Source: Deinococcus multiflagellatus
Lineage (GTDB): Bacteria > Deinococcota > Deinococci > Deinococcales > Deinococcaceae
DNA: 64,000 nucleotides
Reading direction: 5' to 3'
NCBI RefSeq assembly: GCF_020166415.1
Contig: NZ_JAIQXV010000014.1
Span: forward strand, 65,194-129,193
The position numbers and the translations under genes are program-made. Numbering within the stretch: the first letter of the stretch is position 1; each line of letters begins with the position of its first letter. Positions 10,257 to 22,810 of this stretch are shown here, piece after piece. The notes beneath the pieces were generated by a model that did no database searches, was not told where the DNA came from, and saw only the letters and a program-made list of their open reading frames with translations.

Positions 10257-10955
10257 ATGAGGCGTTCTACCCTAGGCAGCATGGCTGCCCCCCTGCGCAC
10301 GCTGCTGGGCACCCTGGCCCTGGGTCTGTCGGCGTGCGCGCCGCAGACCACAACCACGGTGCAGGCGAACACCCCGGTCTCGGCGGTGTCGTTCTATCCC
10401 CATGAACCGGGCCTGGCCTGGACCTACCTGCTGGAGGGCGAGGCAGCCGATCAGCCGGCCTACCTGCTGCGCGCGCTGGGGCCGACCGTGTTTTTCGACC
10501 AGCCCACCCTGGCCTTCCAGATGACCGGGCGCGGCGCCGACCAGACGTGGTACCGCACGGTGAGCAGCAGCGGCGTCCTGCTGCACGGCCTGCGCAAGCC
10601 CGGCGTGACCATTCGCCTGCAGCCCCCGTGGCGCGAGGCCCCGGCCGAAGCCGAGTGGCGCGTGGGCCTGAGCTGGCAGGGCCAGTCGCAGGTGACCGTG
10701 AGCGCCGACGACGGCAAGGAGCAGGCGCGCGGCACCCTGACCTACACCTACGTGGTGCAGGACCGCCGCATGGTGCAGACCCCGGGCGGCAAATTCGAGG
10801 TCTGGGTGGTTACCCGGCAGCTCACCGACACGCTGGGCGGCCTGTTTCCGGCCACCCAGCAGCTGTGGTTTACCCCGTTCGTGGGCGACGTGCGCACGCC
10901 CGAAGGCCTGCTGCTGACGGGGCGTAACTTCACGGCGCGCACAGGAGGCCGCTAA
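10257..10955 (+). CDS. predicted lipoprotein encoded directly upstream of dxs
   Basis: 232 residues from the ATG at 10257; an ATG nine bases earlier is also possible. The N-terminus is a lipoprotein signal with lipobox LSAC, so the mature protein should be tethered to the membrane by a lipidated Cys. The rest is a beta-rich domain without recognisable catalytic motifs (HEPGLAWTYLLEG, then WRVGLSWQGQS and a C-terminal TGRNFTA). Its TAA ends one base before the dxs ATG, so the two genes are cotranscribed and probably translationally coupled. Function unknown; the coupling to dxs may only reflect gene packing. Confidence 0.8.
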   Translation: MRRSTLGSMAAPLRTLLGTLALGLSACAPQTTTTVQANTPVSAVSFYPHEPGLAWTYLLEGEAADQPAYLLRALGPTVFFDQPTLAFQMTGRGADQTWYRTVSSSGVLLHGLRKPGVTIRLQPPWREAPAEAEWRVGLSWQGQSQVTVSADDGKEQARGTLTYTYVVQDRRMVQTPGGKFEVWVVTRQLTDTLGGLFPATQQLWFTPFVGDVRTPEGLLLTGRNFTARTGGR

Positions 10956-12839
10956 ATGGACAGCCCCGCAAGCCTGACCCCGCTGCTGGACCGGATTGCC
11001 ACCCCCAGCGACCTCAAGGCCCTGAGCCGCGAGCAGTTGCCGCACCTGGCCCAGGAACTGCGCGAGGAGATCGTGCGCGTGTGCTCGGTGGGGGGGCTGC
11101 ATCTGGCGTCCTCGCTGGGGGCCACGGACCTGATCGTGGCGCTGCACTACGTGCTGAATTCGCCGCGTGACCGCCTGCTGTTTGACGTGGGCCACCAGGC
11201 CTACGCCCACAAGATGCTCACCGGGCGCCGCGCCCAGATGCCCAGCCTCAAAAAAGAAGGGGGCCTGAGCGGCTTTACCAAGGTCAGCGAATCCGAGCAC
11301 GACGCGATCACCGTGGGCCACGCCAGCACCAGCCTCGCCAACGCGCTGGGCATGGCCGTGGCGCGCGACGCCCTGGGCCAGGACTACCGCGTGGCCGCCG
11401 TGATTGGCGACGGCGCCCTGACCGGCGGCATGGCGCTGGCGGCGCTGAACACCATTGGCGACACCGGGCGCAAGATGCTGATCGTGCTGAACGACAACGA
11501 GATGAGCATCTCGGAGAACGTGGGGGCGCTGAACAAGTTCATGCGCGGGCTACAGGTGCAGAAGTGGTTCCAGGAAGGTGAGGGCGCCGGCAAAAAGGCG
11601 GTGCAGGCCGTCAGCAAGCCCCTGGCCGACCTGATGAGCCGCGCCAAGAGCAGCACCCGGCACTTCTTCGACCCGGCCAGCGTGAACCCCTTTGCGGCGA
11701 TGGGCGTGCGCTACGTGGGCCCGGTGGACGGCCACAACGTCGAAGAACTGGTGTGGCTCCTGGAGCGCCTCGTGGACCTGGACGGGCCCACGATCCTGCA
11801 TGTGGTGACGAAAAAGGGCAAGGGCCTGAGTTACGCCGAGGCCGATCCCATCTACTGGCACGGCCCCGGCAAGTTTGACCCGGCCACCGGCGAATTCAGC
11901 GCCAGCAAGGCCTATTCCTGGAGCAACGCGTTTGGCGACGCCGTGACCGAACTGGCGCGGCTGGACCCCTGCACCTTTGTCATTACCCCCGCCATGCGTG
12001 AAGGCAGCGGGCTAGTGGCGTACAGCAAGGCGCACCCCAACCGCTACCTGGACGTGGGCATTGCCGAGGAAGTGGCGGTGACGGCGGCGGCCGGCATGGC
12101 GCTACAGGGCCTGAAGCCGGTCGTGGCGATCTATTCCACCTTCCTGCAGCGCGCCTACGATCAGGTACTGCACGACGTGGCCATTGAGCACCTGAACGTG
12201 ACCTTTGCCATTGACCGCGCCGGCATCGTGGGGGCCGACGGCGCCACCCACAACGGCGTCTTTGACCTGAGTTACCTGCGCTCTATTCCCGGCGTTCGCA
12301 TTGGCCTGCCCAGGGACGCCGCCGAACTGCGCGGCATGCTGAAGTACGCCCAGAACGCACCCGGCCCCTTTGCCATCCGCTACCCGCGTGGCAACACCAC
12401 CCCGGTGCCCGAAGGCACCTGGCCGGATCTGGAATGGGGCACCTGGGAGGTCGTGCAGCCGGGGCAGGAGGTGGTGGTGCTGGCCGGCGGCAAGGCGCTG
12501 GAATACGCGACCAAGGCGGCGGCCGGCCTCTCGGGCGTGGGGGTGGTCAACGCCCGCTTTGTCAAACCGCTGGACGAGGCCATGCTGCGCGAGCTGGCCC
12601 GCACCGCCCGCGCGCTGGTCACGGTGGAAGACAACACGGTGGTGGGCGGCTTCGGCAGCGCAGTGCTGGAATTCCTGAACGCCGAGGGCCTGCATACGCC
12701 CGTGCGCGTGCTGGGCATCCCCGACGAGTTCCAGGAACACGCCACCGTGGACAGCGTGCACGCCCGCGCCGGCATTGACGCCCCGGCGATCCGCACCGTG
12801 CTGGCCGAGCTGGGGGTGGACGTTCCGATAGGGGTGTAG
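10956..12839 (+). CDS. dxs: 1-deoxy-D-xylulose-5-phosphate synthase
   Basis: 627 residues, the normal length for this thiamine-diphosphate enzyme that joins pyruvate and glyceraldehyde-3-phosphate in the first step of the MEP isoprenoid pathway, which in Deinococcus also feeds carotenoids and menaquinone. Motifs include [16 protein letters not shown], the ThDP/Mg site [15 protein letters not shown] with [15 protein letters not shown], and [18 protein letters not shown] in the pyrimidine-binding domain. It starts immediately after the upstream lipoprotein stop. An IPP isomerase gene lies at 23407-24462. Identification is secure. Confidence 0.98.
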   Translation: MDSPASLTPLLDRIATPSDLKALSREQLPHLAQELREEIVRVCSVGGLHLASSLGATDLIVALHYVLNSPRDRLLFDVGHQAYAHKMLTGRRAQMPSLKKEGGLSGFTKVSESEHDAITVGHASTSLANALGMAVARDALGQDYRVAAVIGDGALTGGMALAALNTIGDTGRKMLIVLNDNEMSISENVGALNKFMRGLQVQKWFQEGEGAGKKAVQAVSKPLADLMSRAKSSTRHFFDPASVNPFAAMGVRYVGPVDGHNVEELVWLLERLVDLDGPTILHVVTKKGKGLSYAEADPIYWHGPGKFDPATGEFSASKAYSWSNAFGDAVTELARLDPCTFVITPAMREGSGLVAYSKAHPNRYLDVGIAEEVAVTAAAGMALQGLKPVVAIYSTFLQRAYDQVLHDVAIEHLNVTFAIDRAGIVGADGATHNGVFDLSYLRSIPGVRIGLPRDAAELRGMLKYAQNAPGPFAIRYPRGNTTPVPEGTWPDLEWGTWEVVQPGQEVVVLAGGKALEYATKAAAGLSGVGVVNARFVKPLDEAMLRELARTARALVTVEDNTVVGGFGSAVLEFLNAEGLHTPVRVLGIPDEFQEHATVDSVHARAGIDAPAIRTVLAELGVDVPIGV

Positions 12840-12903
12840 AGGGTTGATAGGTGATGGTTGATGGAAGAGCCGCACTTTTCCATCAACCATCACCCTTTCA
12901 CCA

Positions 12904-12907
<4 letters not shown>
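12838..12907. terminator. inverted, word-repeated palindrome between convergent dxs and proA
   Basis: The left arm GGGTTGATAGGTGATGG and GGTTGATGG is mirrored on the right by CCATCAACCATCACCC and CACCATCAACG, flanking a short centre. It is very likely a bidirectional hairpin terminator. The word GAGGGTTGATAG is also found inside the U32 protease gene near 60227. Confidence 0.6.
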
Positions 12908-14187
<1,280 letters not shown>

Positions 14188-14258
14188 GGGCCAAGGGTAA
14201 CAGGGCGCAGAAGACACGCCGAGCGCCTGCCTACGCCGCGCGCCACCTTTACTGTGGG

Positions 14259-15131
14259 GTGATGGGCCACTCCAACGTGCTGTGCTGTCTTGTTGCGCCA
14301 GAGGCCCTTCACCTCAAAGTGACGCAGCTACTGGACGGGTTGCGGGCTCATCAGATCCCGGTGCGGCTGATGGGTGACGTGTCTCACCCAGACGACCTGC
14401 TGGACTTTAGGCACGATGAGCCGCCTTACAGTGCGCTGGAGCACTTTGACCTGCAGGTGGGCCCGCCCGGGGAAGCCTTTACCCTGAAGATCAAGGGCTG
14501 GCATGAAGGGCTGTTCGTGGGTCACGCGGCGGCGGGCATCTTCATTCACCTGCCCAGCACCCGCATGCCCCATGACTTTCTCCGTTACCGCAACGGGCTA
14601 CTGCTGATCCTGCGCCTGCTGAACCCAGAACTCGCCTTTTCCAGCGACGCCTACCATGAACTTGGCTTCCAACAGGACCGACATGGCCGCTTCTCTGTGA
14701 CCCGCCTGGGAAGCCCCCAGCTGCTCTTTGTCCGCCGGTCCTGGCTGATTCCCGATTCCATTGATACGGATTCCGTCCATTTCCGCAACATCCAGAAAAG
14801 AACTGGATGTTCCTCCAATTCCCGGAAATCCGTACTTTTTCCTTCTCCCTCTGGTCGGAAAAATTCCATAACACGTTACGGAATTTTTCGGAAGTCGTAT
14901 GACTGGTCCGCCTTTTACGACCATGCCGATTGTGGGGCGCATCTCTGGGTCTGCAGCCCCAGCCGCCTGGGGAGCGGGACCCTGGCCGAGCAGGAGGACT
15001 GGCTTGGCGAGGGGACTGCGGTGGACCACACCCTCAGCGACGTTCTATCCCGGCTTGAACGCCGGCACCACCACGCGCTGGTCCCCCTGATGACGCAACT
15101 CAGGCAGACCGGGGAACGCTTGGGGTGGTAA
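14259..15131 (+). CDS. orphan protein interrupted in frame by a dispersed repeat
   Basis: 290 residues; GTG at 14259 or the ATG immediately after it. I recognise no family. The N-terminal 165 residues look like a compact globular domain ([26 protein letters not shown]) and the last 75 form a helical end. Between them, residues 169-215 are encoded exactly by the 141-bp repeat at 14763-14903, whose length keeps the frame open. That segment is Ser/Arg/Lys-rich and unlike its surroundings. The gene converges on yvcK with six bases between stops. The protein may still fold around a loop, or it may be a dead gene whose frame survived by chance. Confidence 0.6.
   Translation: MMGHSNVLCCLVAPEALHLKVTQLLDGLRAHQIPVRLMGDVSHPDDLLDFRHDEPPYSALEHFDLQVGPPGEAFTLKIKGWHEGLFVGHAAAGIFIHLPSTRMPHDFLRYRNGLLLILRLLNPELAFSSDAYHELGFQQDRHGRFSVTRLGSPQLLFVRRSWLIPDSIDTDSVHFRNIQKRTGCSSNSRKSVLFPSPSGRKNSITRYGIFRKSYDWSAFYDHADCGAHLWVCSPSRLGSGTLAEQEDWLGEGTAVDHTLSDVLSRLERRHHHALVPLMTQLRQTGERLGW
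14763..14903 (+). repeat. 141-bp dispersed hairpin repeat inside a coding sequence
   Basis: Runs from GATACGGATTCCG to GTCGTATGAC and matches the reverse complement of 628-810. It contains the hairpin ACATCCAG/CTGGATGT and a second palindromic block near AAAATTCC/GGAATTTT. Its length is exactly 47 codons and it has no stop in the host frame. A diverged relative lies at 57123-57280. Confidence 0.75.
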
Positions 15132-15137
15132 GTGAAC

Positions 15138-16505
15138 TCAGCCCTGGTCGCGCTTGGGGGCCGCGTGCAGCAGGGCCTGGGCCAGCGCGGCGGGGTCGTG
15201 CCGGGCCTGACCGGGTTGCAGGAGGGGCAGCACCACCGCACGCCCGCGCAGCTCGCGGCTGGCGCCGGCCAGGTTCAGCAGGTGCGCGCCGCCTTCGGCG
15301 TAGCGGGCCACCACGTCGCGCGGGGGCACGGCGCTGTTCACCAGCACGCAGTCGGGCATCCGGCCCAGGTGACTGGTGATGGCCTGCACATGGTCCTCCA
15401 GGCTCAGGCCGTCGGTTTCGCCGGGCTCGGTCATCAGACTGGCCACGTAGATCAGCGGGGCGGGCGAGGCGCGCAGCTCGCGGGCAATTTCGGGCACCAG
15501 GAGCGCCGGAATGATACTGGTGTACAGGCTGCCGGGCCCCAGCACGATCTGCTCGGCCTCACGGATGGCGTGCAGCACTTCCGGCAAGGCGGGCAGCGCC
15601 GGGGGATCCAGCTGCACATGCTGAATCTGCGCTTCGCCCATCTCAGCGGCAAAGCGGCTCTCGCCGCGCAGGGTGCGGCCGTCATTCAGGCGGGCCACCA
15701 GGGTGGCAGGCTGCGTGGTGGCCGGGTACACCCGCCCGCGAATGCGCAGCACCTCGTGAATGTCCAGCATGGCTTCGCTCAGGCCGCCCTCTTCCTCGCT
15801 GAGGGTGGCCAGCAGCAGGTTGCCGAAGGTGTGGCCCTGAATGCCGTCACCGCGTTCAAAGCGGTGCAGCAGCAGCCGGGCCATGACGGGGCTGTCGGAG
15901 AGCGCCGCGTAGCAGTCGGTGAGGTCCCCGGGCGCGATCATGTCCAGCGAGGCCCGCAAGCGCCCCGAGGAACCCCCATCGTCCGAGACGGCCACGATGG
16001 CGGTGGTGTTACCGGTGTGTACCCGCAGGCCCGAGAGCAGGTTGCTCAGGCCCGTGCCGCCGCCCACTGCCACGATGCGCGGGCCCCGGGCGAGGTGACG
16101 GCGCTGGTACATCAGGTCCACGGCCTGTTCGGGGGCGGTGCCGGTGCCGCGCAGCACCGAGCGGCTGAGCATCATGATGCTCCACAGCGCGCCCAGCAGC
16201 GACAGCACCATCAGGGCCATGCCGCCGGTGTACAGCGGCATCACCTCGGGGCTGACCAGATGGTTGACCCACAGAATCCAGCGGGTGGCCACGAAATGCA
16301 GCGGCCCGGTCCAGGTGAAGTGCAGCACCCCCACGGCCCCCACCAGGGTGCAGACCACAAACAGCAGCAGCCAGCGCTTGACGCCCAGGCCCGGCGACAT
16401 CCACATGCGGGCGCGGCGGGTGACCTGCTGGCCGCGCCCCACCATGTCGTCCCGCACCGCTTCGGGCAGCACGGACGACGGGCGCGGAATGGGGGGGTCG
16501 CTCAC
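15138..16505 (-). CDS. yvcK: YvcK/CofD-like protein (gluconeogenesis factor family) with membrane anchor
   Basis: 455 residues. Two predicted transmembrane segments (about 44-64 and 96-115) precede the CofD-like Rossmann domain with GGGTGLSN (148-155), [13 protein letters not shown] and [12 protein letters not shown]. In Firmicutes YvcK is needed for cell shape and growth on gluconeogenic carbon and binds UDP-sugars; a membrane-anchored version is a variant. The ATG overlaps the stop of rapZ by four bases (ATGA), so the two are translationally coupled, the same order as yvcJ-yvcK in Bacillus. No whiA follows; the next gene is on the opposite strand. Confidence 0.93.
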   Translation of the reverse strand: MSDPPIPRPSSVLPEAVRDDMVGRGQQVTRRARMWMSPGLGVKRWLLLFVVCTLVGAVGVLHFTWTGPLHFVATRWILWVNHLVSPEVMPLYTGGMALMVLSLLGALWSIMMLSRSVLRGTGTAPEQAVDLMYQRRHLARGPRIVAVGGGTGLSNLLSGLRVHTGNTTAIVAVSDDGGSSGRLRASLDMIAPGDLTDCYAALSDSPVMARLLLHRFERGDGIQGHTFGNLLLATLSEEEGGLSEAMLDIHEVLRIRGRVYPATTQPATLVARLNDGRTLRGESRFAAEMGEAQIQHVQLDPPALPALPEVLHAIREAEQIVLGPGSLYTSIIPALLVPEIARELRASPAPLIYVASLMTEPGETDGLSLEDHVQAITSHLGRMPDCVLVNSAVPPRDVVARYAEGGAHLLNLAGASRELRGRAVVLPLLQPGQARHDPAALAQALLHAAPKRDQG

Positions 16506-17344
16506 GCGTCTTCGCCTGCCTGCATATCGCGGTGGTCCATGATGTCCACGTTCAGATCCTTCAGGTCCTGGGCCAGCCGCGCGGCCACCGCCACGCTGCG
16601 GTGCTGCCCGCCCGTGCAGCCCACCGCCACGGTGTAGCCGTGCCGCCCAGCCGCGCGCGCGCGCTCGGCGGCCACGCGCACGAAGTCGCGCAGTTCGGCG
16701 TAAAAGGCCTCGGCCTCTGGGTCCCCAAAGGCGTAGCGGGCCACAGCCGGGTCCAGGCCGGTGCGGGGGCGCAGCACGGGGTCGTAGTAGGGATTGGGCA
16801 GCGAGCGCACGTCCAGCACCAGATCGGCGTCTCTGGGCGGGGCGTGCTTGAAGCCAAAGGACATCAGGCGCAGGTGAAAGTCGTTTTCCAGCCGGAACAG
16901 GCGCAGCACCTTGGCCGACAGGTCGCGGGCGCTGAGGTGCGTGGTGTCAATCACGGTGTCGGCAATGGCGCGCAGGGGCGCGAGCAACTCGCGTTCGCGC
17001 GCAAAGTCCAGCATCAGGTTGTCGCCCAGCGGGTGTTCGCGGCGGGTGAAGTTGTAGCGCTTGAGCAGCACGTCGGTATTGGCTTCCAGAAACAGCACGC
17101 GCAGGTCCTCACGGCGGCGCGAGAGGCGCACGTAACTGGCTTCCAGTGCGCCCAGGAAGTCGCGGGTGCGCGCGTCGGTGCTGATCGCCACGCAGGGCAG
17201 CCCCCGCGCCGACACGAGGTCGTGCATGGCGCCCCACAGTTCGGGCGGCAGGTTATCGGTGATGAAAAACCCGGCGTCCTCCAGCGTGCGCAGCGCGGTG
17301 CTCTTGCCACTGCCAGACAGACCGGAGACGACGACAAACGGCAT
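16502..17344 (-). CDS. rapZ: RNase adapter / nucleotide-binding protein RapZ (YvcJ)
   Basis: 280 residues. The P-loop GLSGSGKS (8-15) at the N-terminus and the conserved [10 protein letters not shown] in the C-terminal domain identify the RapZ/YvcJ family. In E. coli RapZ guides RNase E to the GlmZ sRNA and so controls amino-sugar synthesis; in Gram-positives its role is less clear, and a GlmY/GlmZ system is not expected here. A TACACT box lies exactly six bases before the ATG, which fits a leaderless transcript. The gene overlaps yvcK by four bases. Confidence 0.95.
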   Translation of the reverse strand: MPFVVVSGLSGSGKSTALRTLEDAGFFITDNLPPELWGAMHDLVSARGLPCVAISTDARTRDFLGALEASYVRLSRRREDLRVLFLEANTDVLLKRYNFTRREHPLGDNLMLDFARERELLAPLRAIADTVIDTTHLSARDLSAKVLRLFRLENDFHLRLMSFGFKHAPPRDADLVLDVRSLPNPYYDPVLRPRTGLDPAVARYAFGDPEAEAFYAELRDFVRVAAERARAAGRHGYTVAVGCTGGQHRSVAVAARLAQDLKDLNVDIMDHRDMQAGEDA

Positions 17345-17463
17345 GGGCGCAGTGTAACGTGAGCGCCCCGCCCGGGGCTGATGAGGCGGTCAGGTTTTCG
17401 TCAGGGACCGGGGACCGCCGGGCGTGGGCGGCACGTCACGCGGCTCTGCCACCCCGGCCTCCT

Positions 17464-18261
17464 TTAGAGCCACCGCTCAATGACGTCGCGCGGCACGGTC
17501 GTCCAGGTGATGTGGCTCACATGGGTCTGGCCAGCGTAGGACCGCGTCTCGGTGCGCAGCAGCGCGTTCCAACCCCGGCTCAGCTTGAGGTTCACCCGAA
17601 TGTTGTCCTGCGAGGCCGAGCTCCGGCCGGACTGTTCATAGCCACGGACGCAGCGTTGTTCCCCCTGGACGGTGACGTCATCTGACACGTACACCAGGTT
17701 GATTCCGACCTGGCTGCTCGGCTGTTCATAGGCCCGCAGGTCGTAGCGCAGCCCCCGTTCCTTTGGAATCGGCGAGGTGAGGGGCTGCATGGCCTGCTGC
17801 ACCTCGGCGAAGCGGTAGAAGAAGAAAGCCAGCTCGGGCAGGTGCACCTTGACCCCCGCCGTGGCCTTCAGGCCGTCCACCGGGCACAGGCCACCGGCCA
17901 GCGCATTGTTGCCGTTCATGGACAGGGTGTACTGCAGGGTTTCTGCCGGGCCAGTCTGGAGGGGCGCCGCGCCAGTGATGCGGCCATCGGGCTGCAGGTG
18001 CGCGGCCAGGACGACATTCTGGCCCCGGCTGCTGTAGAGGGGCACCACGTTGGTGGCCTTCCAGCCCTGCACGGTCCCGCCCGGCACATACGACTCGCCC
18101 AGCGTAAAGGCCGTGTACGCCGGCAAGGGCTGTGGGGGGCTGTCCACATAAAACGGGCGCAGTTCGGCCTCTGTTAGTGGGCGCAGCGGGGGCTGCACAG
18201 ACGGATCAACGCAGCCACTCAGGAGGGGCAGGAGCAGCAAAGCAGGCACGAGACGTCGCAC
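17464..18261 (-). CDS. predicted lipoprotein of unknown function
   Basis: 265 residues from the GTG at 18261, chosen because TAAACT lies six bases upstream; a GTG two codons earlier also exists. The signal peptide carries lipobox LLSGC. The mature part has no recognised domain; it contains four further cysteines or so and stretches such as YVPGGTVQGWKATNVVPLY and a C-terminal THVSHITWTTVP that look beta-rich. It is separated from rapZ by 119 bases with a separate promoter, so it is probably its own unit. It is likely to be extracytoplasmic. Function unknown. Confidence 0.78.
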   Translation of the reverse strand: MRRLVPALLLLPLLSGCVDPSVQPPLRPLTEAELRPFYVDSPPQPLPAYTAFTLGESYVPGGTVQGWKATNVVPLYSSRGQNVVLAAHLQPDGRITGAAPLQTGPAETLQYTLSMNGNNALAGGLCPVDGLKATAGVKVHLPELAFFFYRFAEVQQAMQPLTSPIPKERGLRYDLRAYEQPSSQVGINLVYVSDDVTVQGEQRCVRGYEQSGRSSASQDNIRVNLKLSRGWNALLRTETRSYAGQTHVSHITWTTVPRDVIERWL

Positions 18262-18439
18262 CCACACAGTTTAGGCAATCGGCCTGCCCCCAGGGACCGC
18301 ACTTGCGGCGCTGGGCCAAGGCTCAGGGGCCTTCTGAGAGCCCTGACCCCGACTCCACACACAGGTCATCTGGCCTCTAACAGCCTCACCCGTCAAAAAC
18401 CCTGGGGAGTCCCTTCCCTCGACTCCACACAACGACGCC

Positions 18440-18465
18440 GCGCCTCCCAGAAGGATGGGAGGCGC
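18440..18465 (-). terminator. perfect hairpin downstream of metG
   Basis: GCGCCTCCCA pairs with TGGGAGGCGC across a six-base loop, about 70 bases past the metG stop. There is no T tract on the metG side. The remaining gap to 18268 holds two copies of CGACTCCACACA about 70 bases apart and nothing else I can name. Confidence 0.55.
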
Positions 18466-18536
18466 AGCGTGGAGCTTCAAGACAAAGCAGTCATGCCCTG
18501 CTGATGGTCAGGTGGCGTTTTGCCGGCGGAGAGCCC

Positions 18537-20531
<1,995 letters not shown>

Positions 20532-20677
20532 GGGATTCCTTCCTTCCCGGCCTCTGGGGGGCCGGGCAACCTCCACAGCATAAAGGGCAACGGAAAGCGG
20601 GGCGCCCTGCCTGCTCAGAACGGCACCCAACTCCGTTGGGGCGAACGAAGTGAGTGTCCGGCAAAGACGGCGGCAGA

Positions 20678-20718
20678 AGTGGAATTGAGGAGCCGCTGTC
20701 TGGCTCCTCAATGGAACT
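20678..20718. repeat. small hairpin repeat (third family), copy 1
   Basis: AGTGGAATTGAGGAGCC, a seven-base loop, then GGCTCCTCAATGGAACT, with a 10-bp perfect stem TTGAGGAGCC/GGCTCCTCAA. The same flanks and stem position recur at 33922-33962. It sits in the metG leader region. Between it and metG are further small palindromes (CCCAACGGAGTTGGG; CCCGGCC/GGCCGGG just before the ribosome site) and a TATGCT box. Confidence 0.6.
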
Positions 20719-20760
20719 AGCAGCCGCTGTCAGAACGCCCCGCGCGACTCCTGTGTGGTC

Positions 20761-20805
20761 TCAGGGTCGCTGGGGCATTCGCATCATGGCCTGGGGGCGA
20801 GACAT
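20761..20805 (-). CDS. possible Met-rich leader peptide upstream of metG
   Basis: On the minus strand, TACACT-GCGCCC-ATG is identical in sequence and spacing to the rapZ start. The ATG opens a 14-residue frame, MSRPQAMMRMPQRP, with four methionines, ending 229 bases before metG. Met codons in a short leader upstream of the methionyl-tRNA synthetase gene would be a natural sensor of charged tRNA-Met. The intervening DNA folds into several hairpins but no clean terminator is seen. It may be only the transcript start of metG; confidence as a real peptide is low. Confidence 0.35.
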   Translation of the reverse strand: MSRPQAMMRMPQRP

Positions 20806-20853
20806 GGGCGCAGTGTAGCCCGGCCCCTCACCCGCGCGCCTGCGCCACTTGCC

Positions 20854-21456
20854 TTACAGCTTCAGGCCAAATGTGACGGCGCCCGGCGAGCGGTACAGCT
20901 CTTCAAAGCCCAGGTGCCGGTAAAAGCCCTGGGCCCGCGTGTTGCGTTCGCCCACGCCCAGGTGCACCCCCGGCGAGCCCGCCGCGCGCAGGGCGTCCAG
21001 AAGGGTAGTCATCAGGGCCCGGCCCCGGCCGCCTCCCTGCACTCGGGGCAGCAGGTCAATATGCAGGTGAGCCGGGTAGGCGCCCAGCAGGGCTTCAGGG
21101 GTGCGGCGGGGGTGGTGAATCAGCCAGGTGAGGCGCTCATCGGGGGTGCGGGCCTCTGGGGGCGACTGGGGCAGCGGGTACACCTCTTGCAGGGCCGGCC
21201 ACCACTCGCGCGCCAGGGTGGCTTCAAAGGCGGCGGTGTCGGGCGCGCCCAGCACGTAACCGGCCACCCCGGCGGCGTCTTCCAGCACAAAGGCGAAGTC
21301 CGGGGCAAAGCTGAGGTAGGGCCCGGCGTAAATGTGGCCCAGCAGCTGCGGATCGGCGTACAGCCCGGAAGCGTCCTCGCCGCTGTCGCCGGTTTCCAGG
21401 CAGATGCGGTACAGCGCGGCGCGGTCGGCTTCGCAGGCAGGGCGCAGGGTCACCAT
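20854..21456 (-). CDS. GNAT family N-acetyltransferase
   Basis: 200 residues, with the GNAT fold signatures in the second half: acetyl-CoA loop RVQGGGRGRALMTTLLDAL (Q/RxxGxG/A type) and the C-terminal NTRAQGFYRHLGFEELYR. The N-terminal part (IYAGPYLSFAPDFAFVLED) resembles the acetyltransferase-like domain found in some O-GlcNAcase-related proteins. The substrate is unknown. I start at the ATG at 21456 rather than the GTG three codons earlier because all family similarity begins there. It may be cotranscribed with metG, but a promoter-like box lies between them. Confidence 0.9.
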   Translation of the reverse strand: MVTLRPACEADRAALYRICLETGDSGEDASGLYADPQLLGHIYAGPYLSFAPDFAFVLEDAAGVAGYVLGAPDTAAFEATLAREWWPALQEVYPLPQSPPEARTPDERLTWLIHHPRRTPEALLGAYPAHLHIDLLPRVQGGGRGRALMTTLLDALRAAGSPGVHLGVGERNTRAQGFYRHLGFEELYRSPGAVTFGLKL

Positions 21457-21553
21457 GCCCCACACTCAAGCACGGCGGGGCCCGCCAGTGGTGTCGCCAC
21501 GCCAGTTACTTTCCCCGGCAAACCAATTGACTTTTTAAAGCTAAGATGTGGGG

Positions 21554-22747
21554 ATGACGGCCCTCTCCTCTGCCCCCGCCGCGCCCACCCGCGCGGCCCC
21601 GGATCGCCTCACACAGGCCACGCTGCTGCTGCTGGCCGCCCTGACGGTGATGTCCGGCGCCACCATTGCCCCGGCGCTGCCCGCCATGCAGGCGCACTTT
21701 GCCGACACCCCGAACGCGGCGCTGCTGACCAAGCTGGCCCTGACCATTCTGGGCGTGGTGATCGCGGTGACCGCCCCCATCAGCGGCGTGCTGGCGGACC
21801 GCTTTGGCCGCCGCCCAGTGCTGCTAGGCGCACTGACCCTGTACGTGCTGGGCGGCGCCAGCGGCCTGGTGGCCGAGAGCCTGGGGCAGGTGCTGGCCGG
21901 GCGCGTGGTGCTGGGGCTGGCGGTGGCCGGCACCATGACGGCGGCGGGCGCGCTGGTCAATGACCTGTTCAGCGGCCCCGGGCGCGGGCGCTTTCTGAGC
22001 CAGCAGGCGGCCTTTACCAGCTTTGGCGGTGCGGTGCTGCTGCCCCTGGGCGGGGTGCTGGCGGCCCTGAGCTGGCGCGCGCCCTTCGCGCTGTATCTGG
22101 CGGCGGCGCTGCTGCTGCCGCTGGTGCTGCGCCTGCCGCGCGGCGTGCCGGGGCAGGACGCGGCGGGCAGCGCTCCGCAGGCCGCCCCGCGCTGGAGCGC
22201 CATTGCGGTGGTCTATGCCCTGGCGCTGGGCTACATGATCGTCTTTTACCTGATGCCCGCGCAGGGCCCCTTTCTGCTGCGCGCGCTGGGCGCCGAACCC
22301 GGCGTGACGGGCCTCATGCTGGGCAGTTCCACCCTGATGGCCGCCGTGACGGCGCTGGTCTTTTCACGCTTTGCCGGGCGCTTTGACACGCGGCGCCTCG
22401 CCGGGCTGGGCATGGCGATTGTGGCGCTGGGCTGGCTGCTGGTGTTCCGCGCGCCGGGGCTGGCGGTGGTGGAGGCCGGGCTGCTGGTGGCGGGCCTGGG
22501 CGGGGGGCTGGTGTTTCCCAACCTGTACGCGTGGCTGGCCGACCTGACCCCGCCTGCGTGGCGCGGCCGGGTCACGGCCGGCATGAGCAGCGCGGTGTTT
22601 CTGGGCCAGTTTCTCAGCCCGCTGGTGCTGGCGTCCTCCGCAGGCCACGAAGCGCAGGGCTTTGCGGCGGGGGCGGCCCTGGCGGCGGTGATGGGCGGGG
22701 CGCTGCTGGCCCTCAGCCTGCGTCCGGTGCCGCGCGCCCAGGGGTAG
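21554..22747 (+). CDS. MFS transporter, Bcr/CflA-like drug exporter
   Basis: 397 residues with about 12 predicted membrane helices. The MFS motif GVLADRFGRRPVLLGALTL lies between helices 2 and 3, and AGRVVLGLAVAGTMTAAGALVNDLF is typical of drug/proton antiporters. The second half ends with GRVTAGMSSAVFLGQFLSPL. It probably exports small toxic compounds using the proton gradient; the substrate is unknown. TAAGAT lies six bases before the ATG at 21554 (leaderless layout); a GTG two codons earlier overlaps the spacer. It is divergent from the GNAT gene. Confidence 0.92.
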   Translation: MTALSSAPAAPTRAAPDRLTQATLLLLAALTVMSGATIAPALPAMQAHFADTPNAALLTKLALTILGVVIAVTAPISGVLADRFGRRPVLLGALTLYVLGGASGLVAESLGQVLAGRVVLGLAVAGTMTAAGALVNDLFSGPGRGRFLSQQAAFTSFGGAVLLPLGGVLAALSWRAPFALYLAAALLLPLVLRLPRGVPGQDAAGSAPQAAPRWSAIAVVYALALGYMIVFYLMPAQGPFLLRALGAEPGVTGLMLGSSTLMAAVTALVFSRFAGRFDTRRLAGLGMAIVALGWLLVFRAPGLAVVEAGLLVAGLGGGLVFPNLYAWLADLTPPAWRGRVTAGMSSAVFLGQFLSPLVLASSAGHEAQGFAAGAALAAVMGGALLALSLRPVPRAQG

Positions 22748-22810
22748 CGCGGGCTGGCTCACCGCCCGCCGCCACCTTTTCTGTCCCGGGCAGAATGTAG
22801 ACTGGGCGCG

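Noticed and set aside
20532..20711. N-terminal extension of metG
   Set aside because: It translates dispersed-repeat DNA; homology and the ribosome site both place the start at 20531.
20532..20853. T-box riboswitch upstream of metG
   Set aside because: No T-box sequence (AGGGTGGNACCGCG) or specifier loop was found; only a Met-rich mini-ORF and simple hairpins.
22748..22810. RDRM site before ruvA
   Set aside because: No TTAYG-N7-CRTAA palindrome is present; only a TAGACT -10 box.
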